Program-made: the position numbers and the translations under genes
Notes under the pieces: generated by a model
Seen by the model: the letters and a program-made list of their open reading frames with translations, nothing else
Database searches by the model: none
Told to the model about the DNA's origin: nothing
Part shown: positions 8,973 through 17,978 of the stretch, piece by piece
Position numbering within the stretch: the first letter of the stretch is position 1
Layout of the letters: every line of letters starts with the position of its first letter
Assembly: GCF_900095215.1 (NCBI RefSeq)
Contig: NZ_LT606949.1
Span: 364,284-428,283, forward strand
DNA length: 64,000 nt
Direction: 5' to 3'
Source of the DNA: Polynucleobacter necessarius
GTDB lineage: Bacteria; Pseudomonadota; Gammaproteobacteria; Burkholderiales; Burkholderiaceae

Positions 8973-9440
8973 TTATTTAGTGGCTTTGGCGGCTTGTAAT
9001 ACTTCTGTCACATGGCCTGGAACCTTAAGGCCGCGCCATTCTTTCACTAGTTTGCCAGAGGAGTCAAAAAGAAAAGTGCTGCGCTCTACGCCACGGACTT
9101 GTTTGCCATACATATTCTTCATTTTCATGACGCCAAAGATTTGACAGAGTTCTTCTTCGGTATCGGAAACCAGCTCAAATGGGAGTTGCAGTTTGCTGCG
9201 GAAATTGTCATGGGATTTGAGGCTATCTCGGGAAACCCCTACCACCAGAGTATTCGCTTTGGTGAATGCTTCAATATTGTCTCTGAATTCACTAGACTCA
9301 GCGGTGCACCCTGGCGTCATATCTTTAGGATAAAAATACAGAACCAGTTTTTTGCCTTTTGCAGACGCTGGTGACAACGTTAATCCAGAGGTTGCTGGAA
9401 TTGCGCACTGCGGCATGGGTTGCCCAATAGTTACTGTCAT
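8973..9440 (-). CDS. bcp: Thiol peroxidase of the Bcp/PrxQ type
   Basis: This peroxiredoxin reduces hydrogen and organic peroxides using a reactive Cys. The product is 155 residues. It begins MTVTIGQPMPQCAIPATSG and contains LVLYFYPKDMTPGCTAES, with the peroxidatic Cys in the PGCT motif near residue 46. The common PrxQ partner Cys five residues later is replaced: the segment reads GCTAESSEF, so this is either a 1-Cys form or uses another Cys. ATG 9440 has AAGGATTC upstream. It is the last gene of the arn operon, 43 bases after arnD. Confidence 0.92.
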   Translation of the reverse strand: MTVTIGQPMPQCAIPATSGLTLSPASAKGKKLVLYFYPKDMTPGCTAESSEFRDNIEAFTKANTLVVGVSRDSLKSHDNFRSKLQLPFELVSDTEEELCQIFGVMKMKNMYGKQVRGVERSTFLFDSSGKLVKEWRGLKVPGHVTEVLQAAKATK

Positions 9441-9483
9441 GATGAATCCTTTGTTAATGGGGTGTCTCTGGGTTTTATGTATT

Positions 9484-10404
9484 TCATTCTTTATTTTGAA
9501 TGATAAGTTCGCCACTGCGATTGGGTATTGCTCCCCAGGTCAGTGGTAATACGGCTATTTTATCGAGTTGCTTGGTGGCTTCCCAGGATTGGTGAAGTTC
9601 AGCCATTGTGACTAAATCATGGCCTTGGTTTAGCCACCCAGCTAGCAACTGTTCAAATGCGGGTAAAGGCTTTTGTCCCTCTAATTCGGCATGCAAAGTG
9701 AAGACTTGGTCATTTGGGTTGCTTTGAGTAATTGCTAGCAATTTTTTAACTGCGCCAAATTCATCCCCGTCATCGATGCCAATCAACTCATCAAAGGTAG
9801 GCAGCGTTGTTGGGTATTGGACATGCTTGGCTTTGCCTGAAGACAGGGCCAGGCGATATGGCATGAGATTAGGCTCGGATCTGCCATCAGAAGAGTGGGT
9901 AATACCCCATTGATCAAGTTGTTCGAAAGCGGTTTCATTCATTTGCCAGCCAGCCGCTCCATAAGTGACTGGCGCATGGTCAAAGATCTCCACAAAACGA
10001 TCCCAGCTTTTTTGCATCATGGCTTTGGTCCACTGCGCATCTTGAGTGCGAACGCCATCTTGCCAAGCTACGTGATCCCAAGTGTGAATTCCTGTTTCAT
10101 GACCGGCTTTATCGATTGCGCGCATTTCCGCCGCAGCTTTCTTGCCAATATCTGGACCAGGAAGAAGTACGCCATAGAGTAAGGTCTTAATGCCGTAGTG
10201 CTCCACAACAGAGGTGCGACTGACTTTTTTCAAAAAGCCTGGGCGAAAAACACGCTTTAAGGCCCAACCTGTGTGATCAGGACCAAGGCTAAAGAGAAAG
10301 GTGGCTTTTAGGCCAAATCGCTCCAGGGTACGAGCTAAGTTCGGTACGCCTTCTTGAGTGCCGCGTAAGGTATCGACATCAACCTTGAGAGCTATCTTAG
10401 CCAT
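9484..10404 (-). CDS. arnD: 4-deoxy-4-formamido-L-arabinose-phosphoundecaprenol deformylase
   Basis: ArnD removes the formyl group from the lipid-linked sugar Ara4FN at the membrane, making the step toward L-Ara4N transfer irreversible. The 306-residue protein is a NodB-type polysaccharide deacetylase. It starts MAKIALKVDVDTLRGTQEGVP with the metal-binding Asp pair, and has GIHTWDHVAWQ with the His motif, then TYGAAGWQMN. It closely follows the E. coli ArnD motif order. Immediately upstream on the same strand are arnA parts, arnC, arnB and arnT, which fixes the assignment. Confidence 0.92.
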   Translation of the reverse strand: MAKIALKVDVDTLRGTQEGVPNLARTLERFGLKATFLFSLGPDHTGWALKRVFRPGFLKKVSRTSVVEHYGIKTLLYGVLLPGPDIGKKAAAEMRAIDKAGHETGIHTWDHVAWQDGVRTQDAQWTKAMMQKSWDRFVEIFDHAPVTYGAAGWQMNETAFEQLDQWGITHSSDGRSEPNLMPYRLALSSGKAKHVQYPTTLPTFDELIGIDDGDEFGAVKKLLAITQSNPNDQVFTLHAELEGQKPLPAFEQLLAGWLNQGHDLVTMAELHQSWEATKQLDKIAVLPLTWGAIPNRSGELIIQNKE

Positions 10405-10421
10405 GAATCCTTGTACTGATT

Positions 10422-11468
10422 CTACTCTTTATCAACTAAGGTACGTGCTTTTTCCACATCGTCACGATAGGCTTCAAAAATATTCTTGAGCGCATCAGAC
10501 ATCGTAGTCGTTGGTTGCCAGCCGAGTTCACACATCGTGTTGCCAATTGCTGGAACACGATTTTGAACGTCTTGATAGCCTTTACCGTAGTAAGCGCCAG
10601 ACGTGGTTTCCACAGTCTTTACTTCGTTGGCGGTCTTCGCATACTCTGGAATGCTACGAGCAATTTCCAGCATCTGATTGGCTAGCTCGCGAATAGAGTG
10701 ATTGTTTTTTGGATTGCCGATGTTGTAGATCTTGCCGTTAGCAACCCCATCTTTATTGTCGATGATCCGCATTAAGGCATCGATACCATCGTCAACATAA
10801 GTGAAGGCGCGCTTCTGAGCGCCGCCGTCAACGACGTTGATGGATTCACCGCGAACAATATGACCTAAGAACTGGGTCACTACGCGGGAAGAACCTTCTT
10901 TTGGGGTGTAGATGCTATCTAAACCAGGGCCAATCCAGTTAAATGGACGGAAGAGGGTAAATGGCAAGCCTTCCATGCCGTAACCCCAGATAACACGATC
11001 CATCAGCTGCTTGGAGCAAGCGTAAATCCAACGCGGTTTATTAATTGGGCCGTAAACCATATTGGATTTAGCTGGATCAAATTCGCCGTCCTCACACATT
11101 CCATACACTTCGGAGGTGGATGGGAATACCAAATGCTTTTTGTATTTCACAGCAGAGCGAACAATTGGAAGGTTCGCTTCGAAGTCGAGTTCAAATACTT
11201 TCAGCGGCTGCTGTACATAAGTTGCCGGTGTTGCAATTGCTACTAAAGGCAAGATCACATCGCATTTACGGATGTGATATTCAACCCACTCTTTATTGAT
11301 GGTGATATCGCCCTCAAAAAAGTGCATGCGGGGATGATTTACTAATTCACCAAGACGGTCGTTTTGCATATCCATGCCATAGACATCCCAATCGGTTGTC
11401 TCGAGAATGCGCTTGGAAAGGTGGTGGCCAATAAAACCGTTAACACCAAGAATGAGTACTTTTTTCAT
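10422..11468 (-). CDS. UDP-glucuronate dehydrogenase/decarboxylase (C-terminal ArnA domain as a separate protein)
   Basis: This NAD-dependent extended SDR oxidises and decarboxylates UDP-glucuronic acid to UDP-4-keto-arabinose, the first committed step of L-Ara4N synthesis. The 348-residue protein has the Rossmann motif GVNGFIGHHL (residues 8-17), the catalytic region PSTSEVYG and the YACSK motif with Tyr and Lys. It also has the ArnA-type signature FRPFNWIGPGLD. In enterobacteria this is the C-terminal half of bifunctional ArnA; here it is a stand-alone gene following the formyltransferase half, separated by 33 bases. Confidence 0.9.
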   Translation of the reverse strand: MKKVLILGVNGFIGHHLSKRILETTDWDVYGMDMQNDRLGELVNHPRMHFFEGDITINKEWVEYHIRKCDVILPLVAIATPATYVQQPLKVFELDFEANLPIVRSAVKYKKHLVFPSTSEVYGMCEDGEFDPAKSNMVYGPINKPRWIYACSKQLMDRVIWGYGMEGLPFTLFRPFNWIGPGLDSIYTPKEGSSRVVTQFLGHIVRGESINVVDGGAQKRAFTYVDDGIDALMRIIDNKDGVANGKIYNIGNPKNNHSIRELANQMLEIARSIPEYAKTANEVKTVETTSGAYYGKGYQDVQNRVPAIGNTMCELGWQPTTTMSDALKNIFEAYRDDVEKARTLVDKE

Positions 11469-11501
11469 CTTTACTGCCTCGTTTTAATCTCATAAGTGTT
11501 G

Positions 11502-12386
11502 CTACTCAGTTGCTATTGAATTGCTATCGGGAAACCATTCCAAGATTTCTACTGCTTGGTGATCTCTGCAAATGCCGAATACCCGATTATCAACCACTTG
11601 GACACCGCAAACCCCAAGATTGAGTTGGGCCGGAAATGGTCCTTTTAGGCTCGTGCGGGCGACAGTCATGATTTTACCATCATAGTCCGTAAATGCGCCC
11701 GGATAAGGGGGTGCAACTGCTCGAACTAGGTCATGAACCTGTTTGGCAGTCTGATTCCAATGAATTTGGCCATCTGCAGGCTTTCTACCGCCAAAATAGC
11801 TGCCTTTTTCGAGCTCATTGGGCTGGCGAGGAATCTTTCCATCAAGTAGGCTGGGCAAGACCTGTTCAACGACGCTGACGGCGGCTTGACTGACTTTGCC
11901 AAATACATCGGTAGCCGTTTCATCCGGACCAATGCTGACTGCCGTTTGCCCAACAATATCTCCGGCATCCGGCTTTGCTTCCATGATGTGCAAGGTGGCG
12001 CCAGTTTCAGTTTCGCCGTGCAGGATTGCCCAATTGACTGGCGCTCGTCCCCGATATTTTGGCAGTAGTGAGCCATGCATATTGAGTGCGGCTATTTTTG
12101 CGCACGTCAATATTTTCCCTGGAATCATGAAACGATAGTAGAAAGAGAAAATGTAATCTGGGGTTAAGGATTGCAGCTTCGGAATCAAATTCACTAATTC
12201 ATTTGCGTTTGGTGTGATGTAGGGAATCTTTTTTTCGGCGCATAATTTTACTACGCTACCAAACCAAACATTCTCATTTGGATCATCTTGATGAGTGACT
12301 ACCAGGTCAATTTGTATACCCGCATTGAGAAGTGCCTTCAGGCAGTTAACGCCAACATCGTGATAAGCAAAGACGACAGCGTGCAA
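11502..12386 (-). CDS. UDP-4-amino-4-deoxy-L-arabinose formyltransferase (N-terminal ArnA domain as a separate protein)
   Basis: The enzyme formylates UDP-L-Ara4N with N10-formyltetrahydrofolate. The 294-residue product matches the N-terminal ArnA domain: it begins HAVVFAYHDVGVNCLKALL. It has the catalytic motif NMHGSLLPKYRGRAPVNW (Asn and His, residues about 104-121) and EAKPDAGDIVGQ with the catalytic Asp. The start is TTG at 12386, directly abutting the arnC stop codon with no spacer. It is chosen because the conserved N-terminus begins there, and translation is probably coupled to arnC. Confidence 0.9.
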   Translation of the reverse strand: MHAVVFAYHDVGVNCLKALLNAGIQIDLVVTHQDDPNENVWFGSVVKLCAEKKIPYITPNANELVNLIPKLQSLTPDYIFSFYYRFMIPGKILTCAKIAALNMHGSLLPKYRGRAPVNWAILHGETETGATLHIMEAKPDAGDIVGQTAVSIGPDETATDVFGKVSQAAVSVVEQVLPSLLDGKIPRQPNELEKGSYFGGRKPADGQIHWNQTAKQVHDLVRAVAPPYPGAFTDYDGKIMTVARTSLKGPFPAQLNLGVCGVQVVDNRVFGICRDHQAVEILEWFPDSNSIATE

Positions 12387-13349
12387 TTATTTTTTCTCTA
12401 AAACGGTTTGCACAACATAGCGTGGGCGCTTGCGAATTTGCTGATAAATGCGGCCAATGTATTCGCCTAGCAGCCCAAGCCCAAAGAGCATGACACCGAT
12501 TAGGAAGAAGGTGAGCGCAAAGAGCGTGAAGACACCCTCAACTTCGGCACCCAGAACAAAGCGGCGCACTAGGAGGTAGGCAAATAGGCTGCCTGCAGCC
12601 AAGGACAACAGCATGCCGAGGATCGAGAAGATCTGCAAAGGCATGATTGAGAATCCGGTAACTAAATCAAAGTTCAAGCGAATCAGTTGATAGAGGCTGT
12701 ATTTAGATTCGCCAGCAAAGCGTTCTTCATGTTTGACAGAGATCTCCACTGGATTTGCGGAGAAGGTATAAGCCAACGCTGGAATAAAAGTATTGCTTTC
12801 ATCACATTGACGAACGAGATCCACAATGCGGCGGCTGTAGCCACGCAACATACATCCTTGGTCGGTCATCGTGATGCGTGTGATGTTTTCACGCAAACGA
12901 TTCATGGCGCGTGAAGCAAACTTCCTAAACAAGCTATCTTGGCGATTGGCGCGAATGGTGCCAACGTAATCATGACCTTTTAGTAGTTGCTCAGTCAAAT
13001 CATCAATTTCTTCTGGTGGATTTTGGAGGTCCGCATCCAGGGTAATAATGTGCTCGCCTTTTGCATACTCAAAGCCAGCCATGATCGCCATGTGTTGACC
13101 AAAGTTGCTATGAAATAAAACGGCACGAGTGACATCAGGGCGCAACTCAACTTGCTTGGAAAGAATGCCTGCAGAACGATCTTTGCTGCCATCATTGACA
13201 AACACTACCTCATAGGCAAGCTGGCGTTTGGCGGCCAGTCCATCCAAAGCAGGATATAGACGATCAAATAGAGCCTGGAGGCCATCTTCCTCGTTGTAAA
13301 CGGGAATAACAATGCTGAGTGTTGGGTTGGCGGCTAAATTTGCAGTCAT
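12387..13349 (-). CDS. arnC: Undecaprenyl-phosphate 4-deoxy-4-formamido-L-arabinose transferase
   Basis: ArnC is a membrane-bound GT2 glycosyltransferase that moves Ara4FN from UDP to undecaprenyl phosphate. The 320-residue protein has the GT-A fold start LSIVIPVYNEEDGL (residues 10-23) and VVFVNDGSKD. It also has ITLDADLQNPPEE with the DXD-type metal site, and two C-terminal transmembrane helices after SIMPLQIFSI. This layout is that of ArnC and related dolichol-phosphate-mannose-type transferases. Its placement between arnB and the formyltransferase gene supports ArnC. Confidence 0.9.
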   Translation of the reverse strand: MTANLAANPTLSIVIPVYNEEDGLQALFDRLYPALDGLAAKRQLAYEVVFVNDGSKDRSAGILSKQVELRPDVTRAVLFHSNFGQHMAIMAGFEYAKGEHIITLDADLQNPPEEIDDLTEQLLKGHDYVGTIRANRQDSLFRKFASRAMNRLRENITRITMTDQGCMLRGYSRRIVDLVRQCDESNTFIPALAYTFSANPVEISVKHEERFAGESKYSLYQLIRLNFDLVTGFSIMPLQIFSILGMLLSLAAGSLFAYLLVRRFVLGAEVEGVFTLFALTFFLIGVMLFGLGLLGEYIGRIYQQIRKRPRYVVQTVLEKK

Positions 13350-13390
13350 CTCGCAATTTTGCCTGATTTTCTGGGTTTAACCCAAGAACG

Positions 13391-14554
13391 CTAGTTTTTG
13401 CGGTATTTCAGCAAAATTCCGACCAATCCACTGGCTATACGGCCAATATCCTCATCGGCCATTGCGGCGAATAAGGGGAGGGTCAAAATAGATCGACCGA
13501 TGCGTTCAGCAATCGGAGTGTCCGAAGTTTTATAGCCTTGGTTTTTGTAGAGCGTAAAACCGGTAATTGCTGGGTAATGAACTCCAGTGCCAATACCAAG
13601 ATCTTTCAACTCAGTCATGATTTGGGCGCGGTCAGTATTTAGCTGCTCAAGTGGTAAAACAACTTGAAACATATGCCAGTTGTTACCAGTAAAGTTTGCT
13701 ACTGGCAATTCTAATTTCAAATCTTGCAATCGAGCAGATTTCAATTCGGCGAGAATAGCCTCAAAATACTGGTGTGCTAAAGCAGCACGGCGCGCTTGAT
13801 ATGAGGGGAGTTGCTTTAGTTGTTCAAGACCAATGGCGGCATTCACATCTGTCAAATTATCTTTGCCGCCGAGAACATCCACATCCATTCCATCCATGCC
13901 TTGGCGGGTTAGTCCTTGCAGGCGGAGCTTCTCGGCAAGCTTTGCTTCATCTGCATTGTTGAGAACCAGACATCCACCCTCAACAGTAGTGAGATTTTTG
14001 TTGGCCTGAAAGCTGAAGCTCACCAAGTCGCCAAAGCTACCAATTTTTTTGCCTTTCCACTGTGATCCAAAGGCTTGTGCGGCATCTTCGATGACACGGA
14101 GATGATGTTGTTTGGCTAAGGCATAGAGCTGATCCATATTCACAGACAAGCCCGCTAAATAGACTGGCATAATTGCGCGAGTTTTTGAAGTAATAGCGGC
14201 CGATACTTGATTGAGATCAATGTTGCGCGTTACTGGATCAATGTCAACAAACACAGGTTTGGCGCCAATACTCAAAATGACATTCGATGTTGCTACCCAA
14301 GAAATGGGTGTAGTGATCACTTCATCACCATCGCCAATGCCAGCAACTTGCAGGGCGATCTTCATCGTAGCGGTGCCATTGGCAAAACAGCGGACAGGAC
14401 GATTCGCAAAGTATTTGCTTAAGGTTGCTTCAAATTCAGCAACCTTGGGTCCAGATGTCACCCAACCTGAACGCAATACCTCTGAGACCGCATCAATTGT
14501 TTCTTGGTTGAAGCTGGGGCGCGTGAAAGGTATGAATGAATGGTTGTGTGACAT
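13391..14554 (-). CDS. arnB: UDP-4-amino-4-deoxy-L-arabinose--oxoglutarate aminotransferase
   Basis: This PLP enzyme of the DegT/DnrJ/EryC1 family transaminates UDP-4-keto-arabinose to UDP-L-Ara4N using glutamate. The 387-residue protein starts with IPFTRPSFNQETIDAVSEVL. It has VITTPISWVATSN, the Asp motif VIEDAAQAFGS and the PLP-lysine region SFSFQANKNLTTVEGG (Lys near residue 186). It lies between arnT and arnC with short gaps (20 and 41 bases). Confidence 0.9.
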   Translation of the reverse strand: MSHNHSFIPFTRPSFNQETIDAVSEVLRSGWVTSGPKVAEFEATLSKYFANRPVRCFANGTATMKIALQVAGIGDGDEVITTPISWVATSNVILSIGAKPVFVDIDPVTRNIDLNQVSAAITSKTRAIMPVYLAGLSVNMDQLYALAKQHHLRVIEDAAQAFGSQWKGKKIGSFGDLVSFSFQANKNLTTVEGGCLVLNNADEAKLAEKLRLQGLTRQGMDGMDVDVLGGKDNLTDVNAAIGLEQLKQLPSYQARRAALAHQYFEAILAELKSARLQDLKLELPVANFTGNNWHMFQVVLPLEQLNTDRAQIMTELKDLGIGTGVHYPAITGFTLYKNQGYKTSDTPIAERIGRSILTLPLFAAMADEDIGRIASGLVGILLKYRKN

Positions 14555-14574
14555 GATTTTTAGATATTACTGCG

Positions 14575-16263
14575 TTACTGTGCCACTTTTGGCGTGTCAG
14601 GATGCTTCACGATCATTCTGCGCGAGTCTCGATCGACTTCCTGCATAGGGAGTTGACCTTTTAGCGCATCAAATTGCTCTGGAACCATCAGGGCGTAGGC
14701 TGTTTGATCTTCTTGCCAACGATTAATAAAGGCATCTAGTGTCGGTATCCAGAGATCGGGCTCTTGATTGACGCCAAACTCGAGTTCATCGGGCGATTCC
14801 ACCATGATCATGGGTCGGCCTAAATAGAATGGCACTGTGTGGTCTAAGAGGCGCACGGAATAGAAATTCACTTTTTCGGGAATGGTGGTTTTAACGCGCT
14901 CCACAAGATCAATGCCAGAGACCGCGCGACCTAAAGTTTCGTGACCCGTACCCGCAATGATGGCGCAGAGAAAAAATCCACAAGCAAAACTGACAACGCT
15001 TTGAATGCCATTACGTTTGCTTTGCCATGCGGCGTAAGCGCTAAAACTGACTAGCGCAACTAAGGCTGCAATCACCCAATAGGTGTATTGCGCATATGCC
15101 TCAATTTCATCGGGTCGTGCTTGTTTGCCAATGGCATCGAGAAAGAGAAATCCAGCGCATCCCAAAATCGTAAAACCGATTGTTTGCAATTTCCATGGAA
15201 ATGCCATGATATTGGTATGGCCTAACAAGCGATCTAAGCGGTTGCCAATCAGTAATGCGAGTGCGGGAAAAACAGGAATGATGTAACCAGGCAGCTTGGA
15301 GCGTGAGACGCTAAAAAACGCGAAGATCACCCCAAACCAGCAAGCCAATAACCAGCCAGCAGAAAACTCGCGACGGCGCTCGCTCCAAGCCTGCGCAATT
15401 GATCCGGGCACTTGAAGAATCCAGGGGAGCAGGCCAATGAGCAAGAGCGGTACAAAGTAATAAATCGGACCCGTTCTACTATGAGCATCTTGAGTAAATC
15501 GTTGTAGATGCTCATGAATAAAAAAGAATTCTAAGAACTGTGGGTCGCGCTGCGCCACCAACACAAACCAAGGCGCAGTGATTGCTAGGAACAAAATACT
15601 TCCGCTAAATAAACGTAAGCGAGTCCAAATTTTCCAGTCCAAAGTGCTAAGGGAATATGCAATGCAAACCATTGCAGGAATGGCGGCGCCAATTACACCT
15701 TTGGATAAAGTTGCCAGCGCCATGAAGACCCAACAAGCCCACATCCAATTTCGACAACTATTTTTGTTGTGAGAAGTTTGAGCAGTCAATAGACTGCAAA
15801 GTGCAGCGACTAAAAAAGCAGACAAGCCCATGTCCAGTGAATTGAAGTGGCCGCTGATAACCCACATCGGACTTGATGCCAATACAACTGCTGCTAGCCA
15901 TCCTGCTCTGGCGTTATAAATCCGCGCCCCAGTAAATCCAACTAAAAGAATAGTTAAGAAGCCGGTGAGCGCTGTCCAAAGACGTGCCTGCCAATCACCA
16001 ATACCAAACACTTGAAATGCTCCGGCAGTAGCCCAAGCCTGTAATGGCGGCTTTTCGAAATACTTATAGCCGTTGTAGCGTGGGGTAATCCAGTCGCCGG
16101 TAACCAACATTTCTCGCGCAATTTCCGCATAGCGTCCTTCATCAGAAGGAATTAAGTGGCGGTAATTAAGCGTGCCAAACCAGAGCAGGGCATAAATGAT
16201 GACCAATAGCAAAATTTTGCCCGGATGCAGGGCTGATGATTGCCGAATTTGGCCAAATTGCAT
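14575..16263 (-). CDS. arnT: Lipid A 4-amino-4-deoxy-L-arabinose transferase (ArnT-like, PMT family)
   Basis: ArnT transfers L-Ara4N from undecaprenyl phosphate to lipid A phosphates on the periplasmic face, giving resistance to cationic peptides. The 562-residue protein has a GT83 layout with about twelve hydrophobic helices. The first periplasmic loop contains the acidic DEGRYAEIAREML motif (residues about 41-53), and there is a soluble C-terminal domain. The ATG at 16263 overlaps the stop of the upstream gene as TAATG, so it is preferred over starts inside that gene. Membership in the arn operon makes ArnT much likelier than another PMT-family transferase. Confidence 0.88.
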   Translation of the reverse strand: MQFGQIRQSSALHPGKILLLVIIYALLWFGTLNYRHLIPSDEGRYAEIAREMLVTGDWITPRYNGYKYFEKPPLQAWATAGAFQVFGIGDWQARLWTALTGFLTILLVGFTGARIYNARAGWLAAVVLASSPMWVISGHFNSLDMGLSAFLVAALCSLLTAQTSHNKNSCRNWMWACWVFMALATLSKGVIGAAIPAMVCIAYSLSTLDWKIWTRLRLFSGSILFLAITAPWFVLVAQRDPQFLEFFFIHEHLQRFTQDAHSRTGPIYYFVPLLLIGLLPWILQVPGSIAQAWSERRREFSAGWLLACWFGVIFAFFSVSRSKLPGYIIPVFPALALLIGNRLDRLLGHTNIMAFPWKLQTIGFTILGCAGFLFLDAIGKQARPDEIEAYAQYTYWVIAALVALVSFSAYAAWQSKRNGIQSVVSFACGFFLCAIIAGTGHETLGRAVSGIDLVERVKTTIPEKVNFYSVRLLDHTVPFYLGRPMIMVESPDELEFGVNQEPDLWIPTLDAFINRWQEDQTAYALMVPEQFDALKGQLPMQEVDRDSRRMIVKHPDTPKVAQ

Positions 16264-16640
16264 TACACAGGCTCCACAATCAAGGCCAGAAGGACTTGCC
16301 GTCCTTCGCCTACTAGGATGTTGTAAGTGCGACATACGGCTTGAGAATCCATGACTTCAAAGCCAATTTTGGCCTCGATCAGGGTTTTTAGGAGCTCTGG
16401 CTTAGGGAAGCGCTGGCGACCACCAGTCCCAATAAGGATTAATTCTGGTTTTAAATCAACGAGTTGCGCAAAGTGATGGGCTTCTATGGCCGCAAATGTC
16501 TGGGCAGACCATTCAGAGATGGCGCCATTCGAACTAAGGACAACCGCATGGGCGTAAGGAGTCTTATTGATCTCTACGTAGCCATCGCCGTAGCCGGTAA
16601 TCGTATTCGCTCCGGAATGGGGGTAAGATTGAAGCTTCAA
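16263..16640 (-). CDS. Mth938-like (DUF498) domain protein
   Basis: A 125-residue protein of the Mth938/NDUFAF3-like fold, function unknown in bacteria. Recognisable segments are ITGYGDGYVEIN near residue 16 and LILIGTGGRQRFP near residue 80. The start is a TTG at 16640, where the family N-terminus begins (LKLQSYPHSG), with AGAGAG just upstream. Longer frames would run into the divergent alaA gene. It overlaps arnT by one base and is the first gene of the arn operon, though no link to lipid A modification is known. Confidence 0.75.
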   Translation of the reverse strand: MKLQSYPHSGANTITGYGDGYVEINKTPYAHAVVLSSNGAISEWSAQTFAAIEAHHFAQLVDLKPELILIGTGGRQRFPKPELLKTLIEAKIGFEVMDSQAVCRTYNILVGEGRQVLLALIVEPV

Positions 16641-16721
16641 AGTGGGCTCTCTGTCATAATTAGGTGGATTATAAGCTAGCTGTTTTTTCTCATATTTCAA
16701 GAATTTACCCTTAAATTTATT

Positions 16722-17978
16722 TTGAAACCGATCCGAAAGTCCCAAAAGCTCGATAACGTCTGTTATGACATACGTGGTCCGGTGCTCGAGCTTGCTCAGC
16801 GCATGGAGGCAGAGGGTCAAAAAATCATCAAATTAAACATCGGAAACGTAGGGGTTTTCGGTTTTGATCCACCTGAAGAGATTCAGTTGAACATGATCCG
16901 CAATTTGAGCAATGCCTCAGCTTATTCTGATTCCAAAGGAACCCTTGCTGCTCGAAAAGCCATCATGCAGTATTGCCAAGAAAAAGGCATTCAAGGAGTG
17001 ACCTTGGATGATGTGTATACCGGCAATGGTGTTTCTGAGCTCATCGTTCTCTCAATGAACGCGCTCTTAAATGATGGTGATGAAGTATTGATTCCAACAC
17101 CAGATTACCCGCTATGGACTGCTGCAGTCAGCTTATCAAGTGGCACACCGGTGCACTATCTTTGTGATGAATCCAAAGAGTGGGCGTTAGACTTAAATGA
17201 TTTACGTAAAAAAATCACGTCTCGCACTAAAGCGATTGTGGTGATCAATCCAAACAATCCGACTGGCGCGATTTACTCCAAAGAAGTATTGCTTGAGTTG
17301 ATTCAGATCGCTCGTGCGAATGGATTGATATTGTTTGCCGATGAGATTTACGACAAGATGTTGTACGACGGTGCGCAGCATATCTCATTAGCCTCGCTAT
17401 CTACTGATGTGGTCACCATTACTTTTAATGGCCTATCTAAAAACTATCGTTCATGCGGCTACCGCGCTGGATGGATGATTGTTTCTGGCGATAAAGAAAT
17501 GGTGCGCGATTACATTGAGGGATTAAACATGCTGGCCTCGATGCGTTTATGCGCAAACGTCCCAGGTCAATACGCAATTCAGACTGCGTTGGGCGGTTAC
17601 CAAAGTATTAATGATTTGGTGGGCGAGGGCGGTCGTCTTGCAAAACAACGTGATCTTGCGTGGAACCTCATTACGGATATTCCGGGTGTGACATGCGTGA
17701 AACCAAAATCCGCTTTGTATTTATTTCCAAGATTAGACCCCGAAGTTTATCCAATCGATGAGGATCAACAATTTGTCGCTGATCTCTTAAAAGAAGAAAA
17801 AGTATTGTTGGTGCAAGGCTCTGGTTTTAACTGGGGAAAACCTGACCACTTCCGCGTAGTGTTCTTGCCTCACGAAGATGTACTCAAGGAAGCTATTGGC
17901 CGCCTTGCACGTTTTCTGGAGCGTTATCGTAATAAGCATAGCCGTAAGGCTTCTTCAACTGCAACAAAGGCATCATGA
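16722..17978 (+). CDS. alaA: Alanine-synthesizing PLP aminotransferase (AlaA-like)
   Basis: A class I aminotransferase making alanine from pyruvate and glutamate. The 418-residue protein matches AlaA closely: KLDNVCYDIRGPVLELAQRM at residues 9-28, PTPDYPLWTAAVSLSSG, INPNNPTGA, ADEIYDKMLYD, and PLP-Lys motif FNGLSKNYRSCGYRAGW. The frame begins with TTG at 16722; this gives an N-terminus equal in length to E. coli AlaA, but the ribosome binding site is weak. It overlaps hom by four bases and is divergent from the arn operon, with 81 bases between the two start codons for both promoters. Confidence 0.9.
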   Translation: MKPIRKSQKLDNVCYDIRGPVLELAQRMEAEGQKIIKLNIGNVGVFGFDPPEEIQLNMIRNLSNASAYSDSKGTLAARKAIMQYCQEKGIQGVTLDDVYTGNGVSELIVLSMNALLNDGDEVLIPTPDYPLWTAAVSLSSGTPVHYLCDESKEWALDLNDLRKKITSRTKAIVVINPNNPTGAIYSKEVLLELIQIARANGLILFADEIYDKMLYDGAQHISLASLSTDVVTITFNGLSKNYRSCGYRAGWMIVSGDKEMVRDYIEGLNMLASMRLCANVPGQYAIQTALGGYQSINDLVGEGGRLAKQRDLAWNLITDIPGVTCVKPKSALYLFPRLDPEVYPIDEDQQFVADLLKEEKVLLVQGSGFNWGKPDHFRVVFLPHEDVLKEAIGRLARFLERYRNKHSRKASSTATKAS

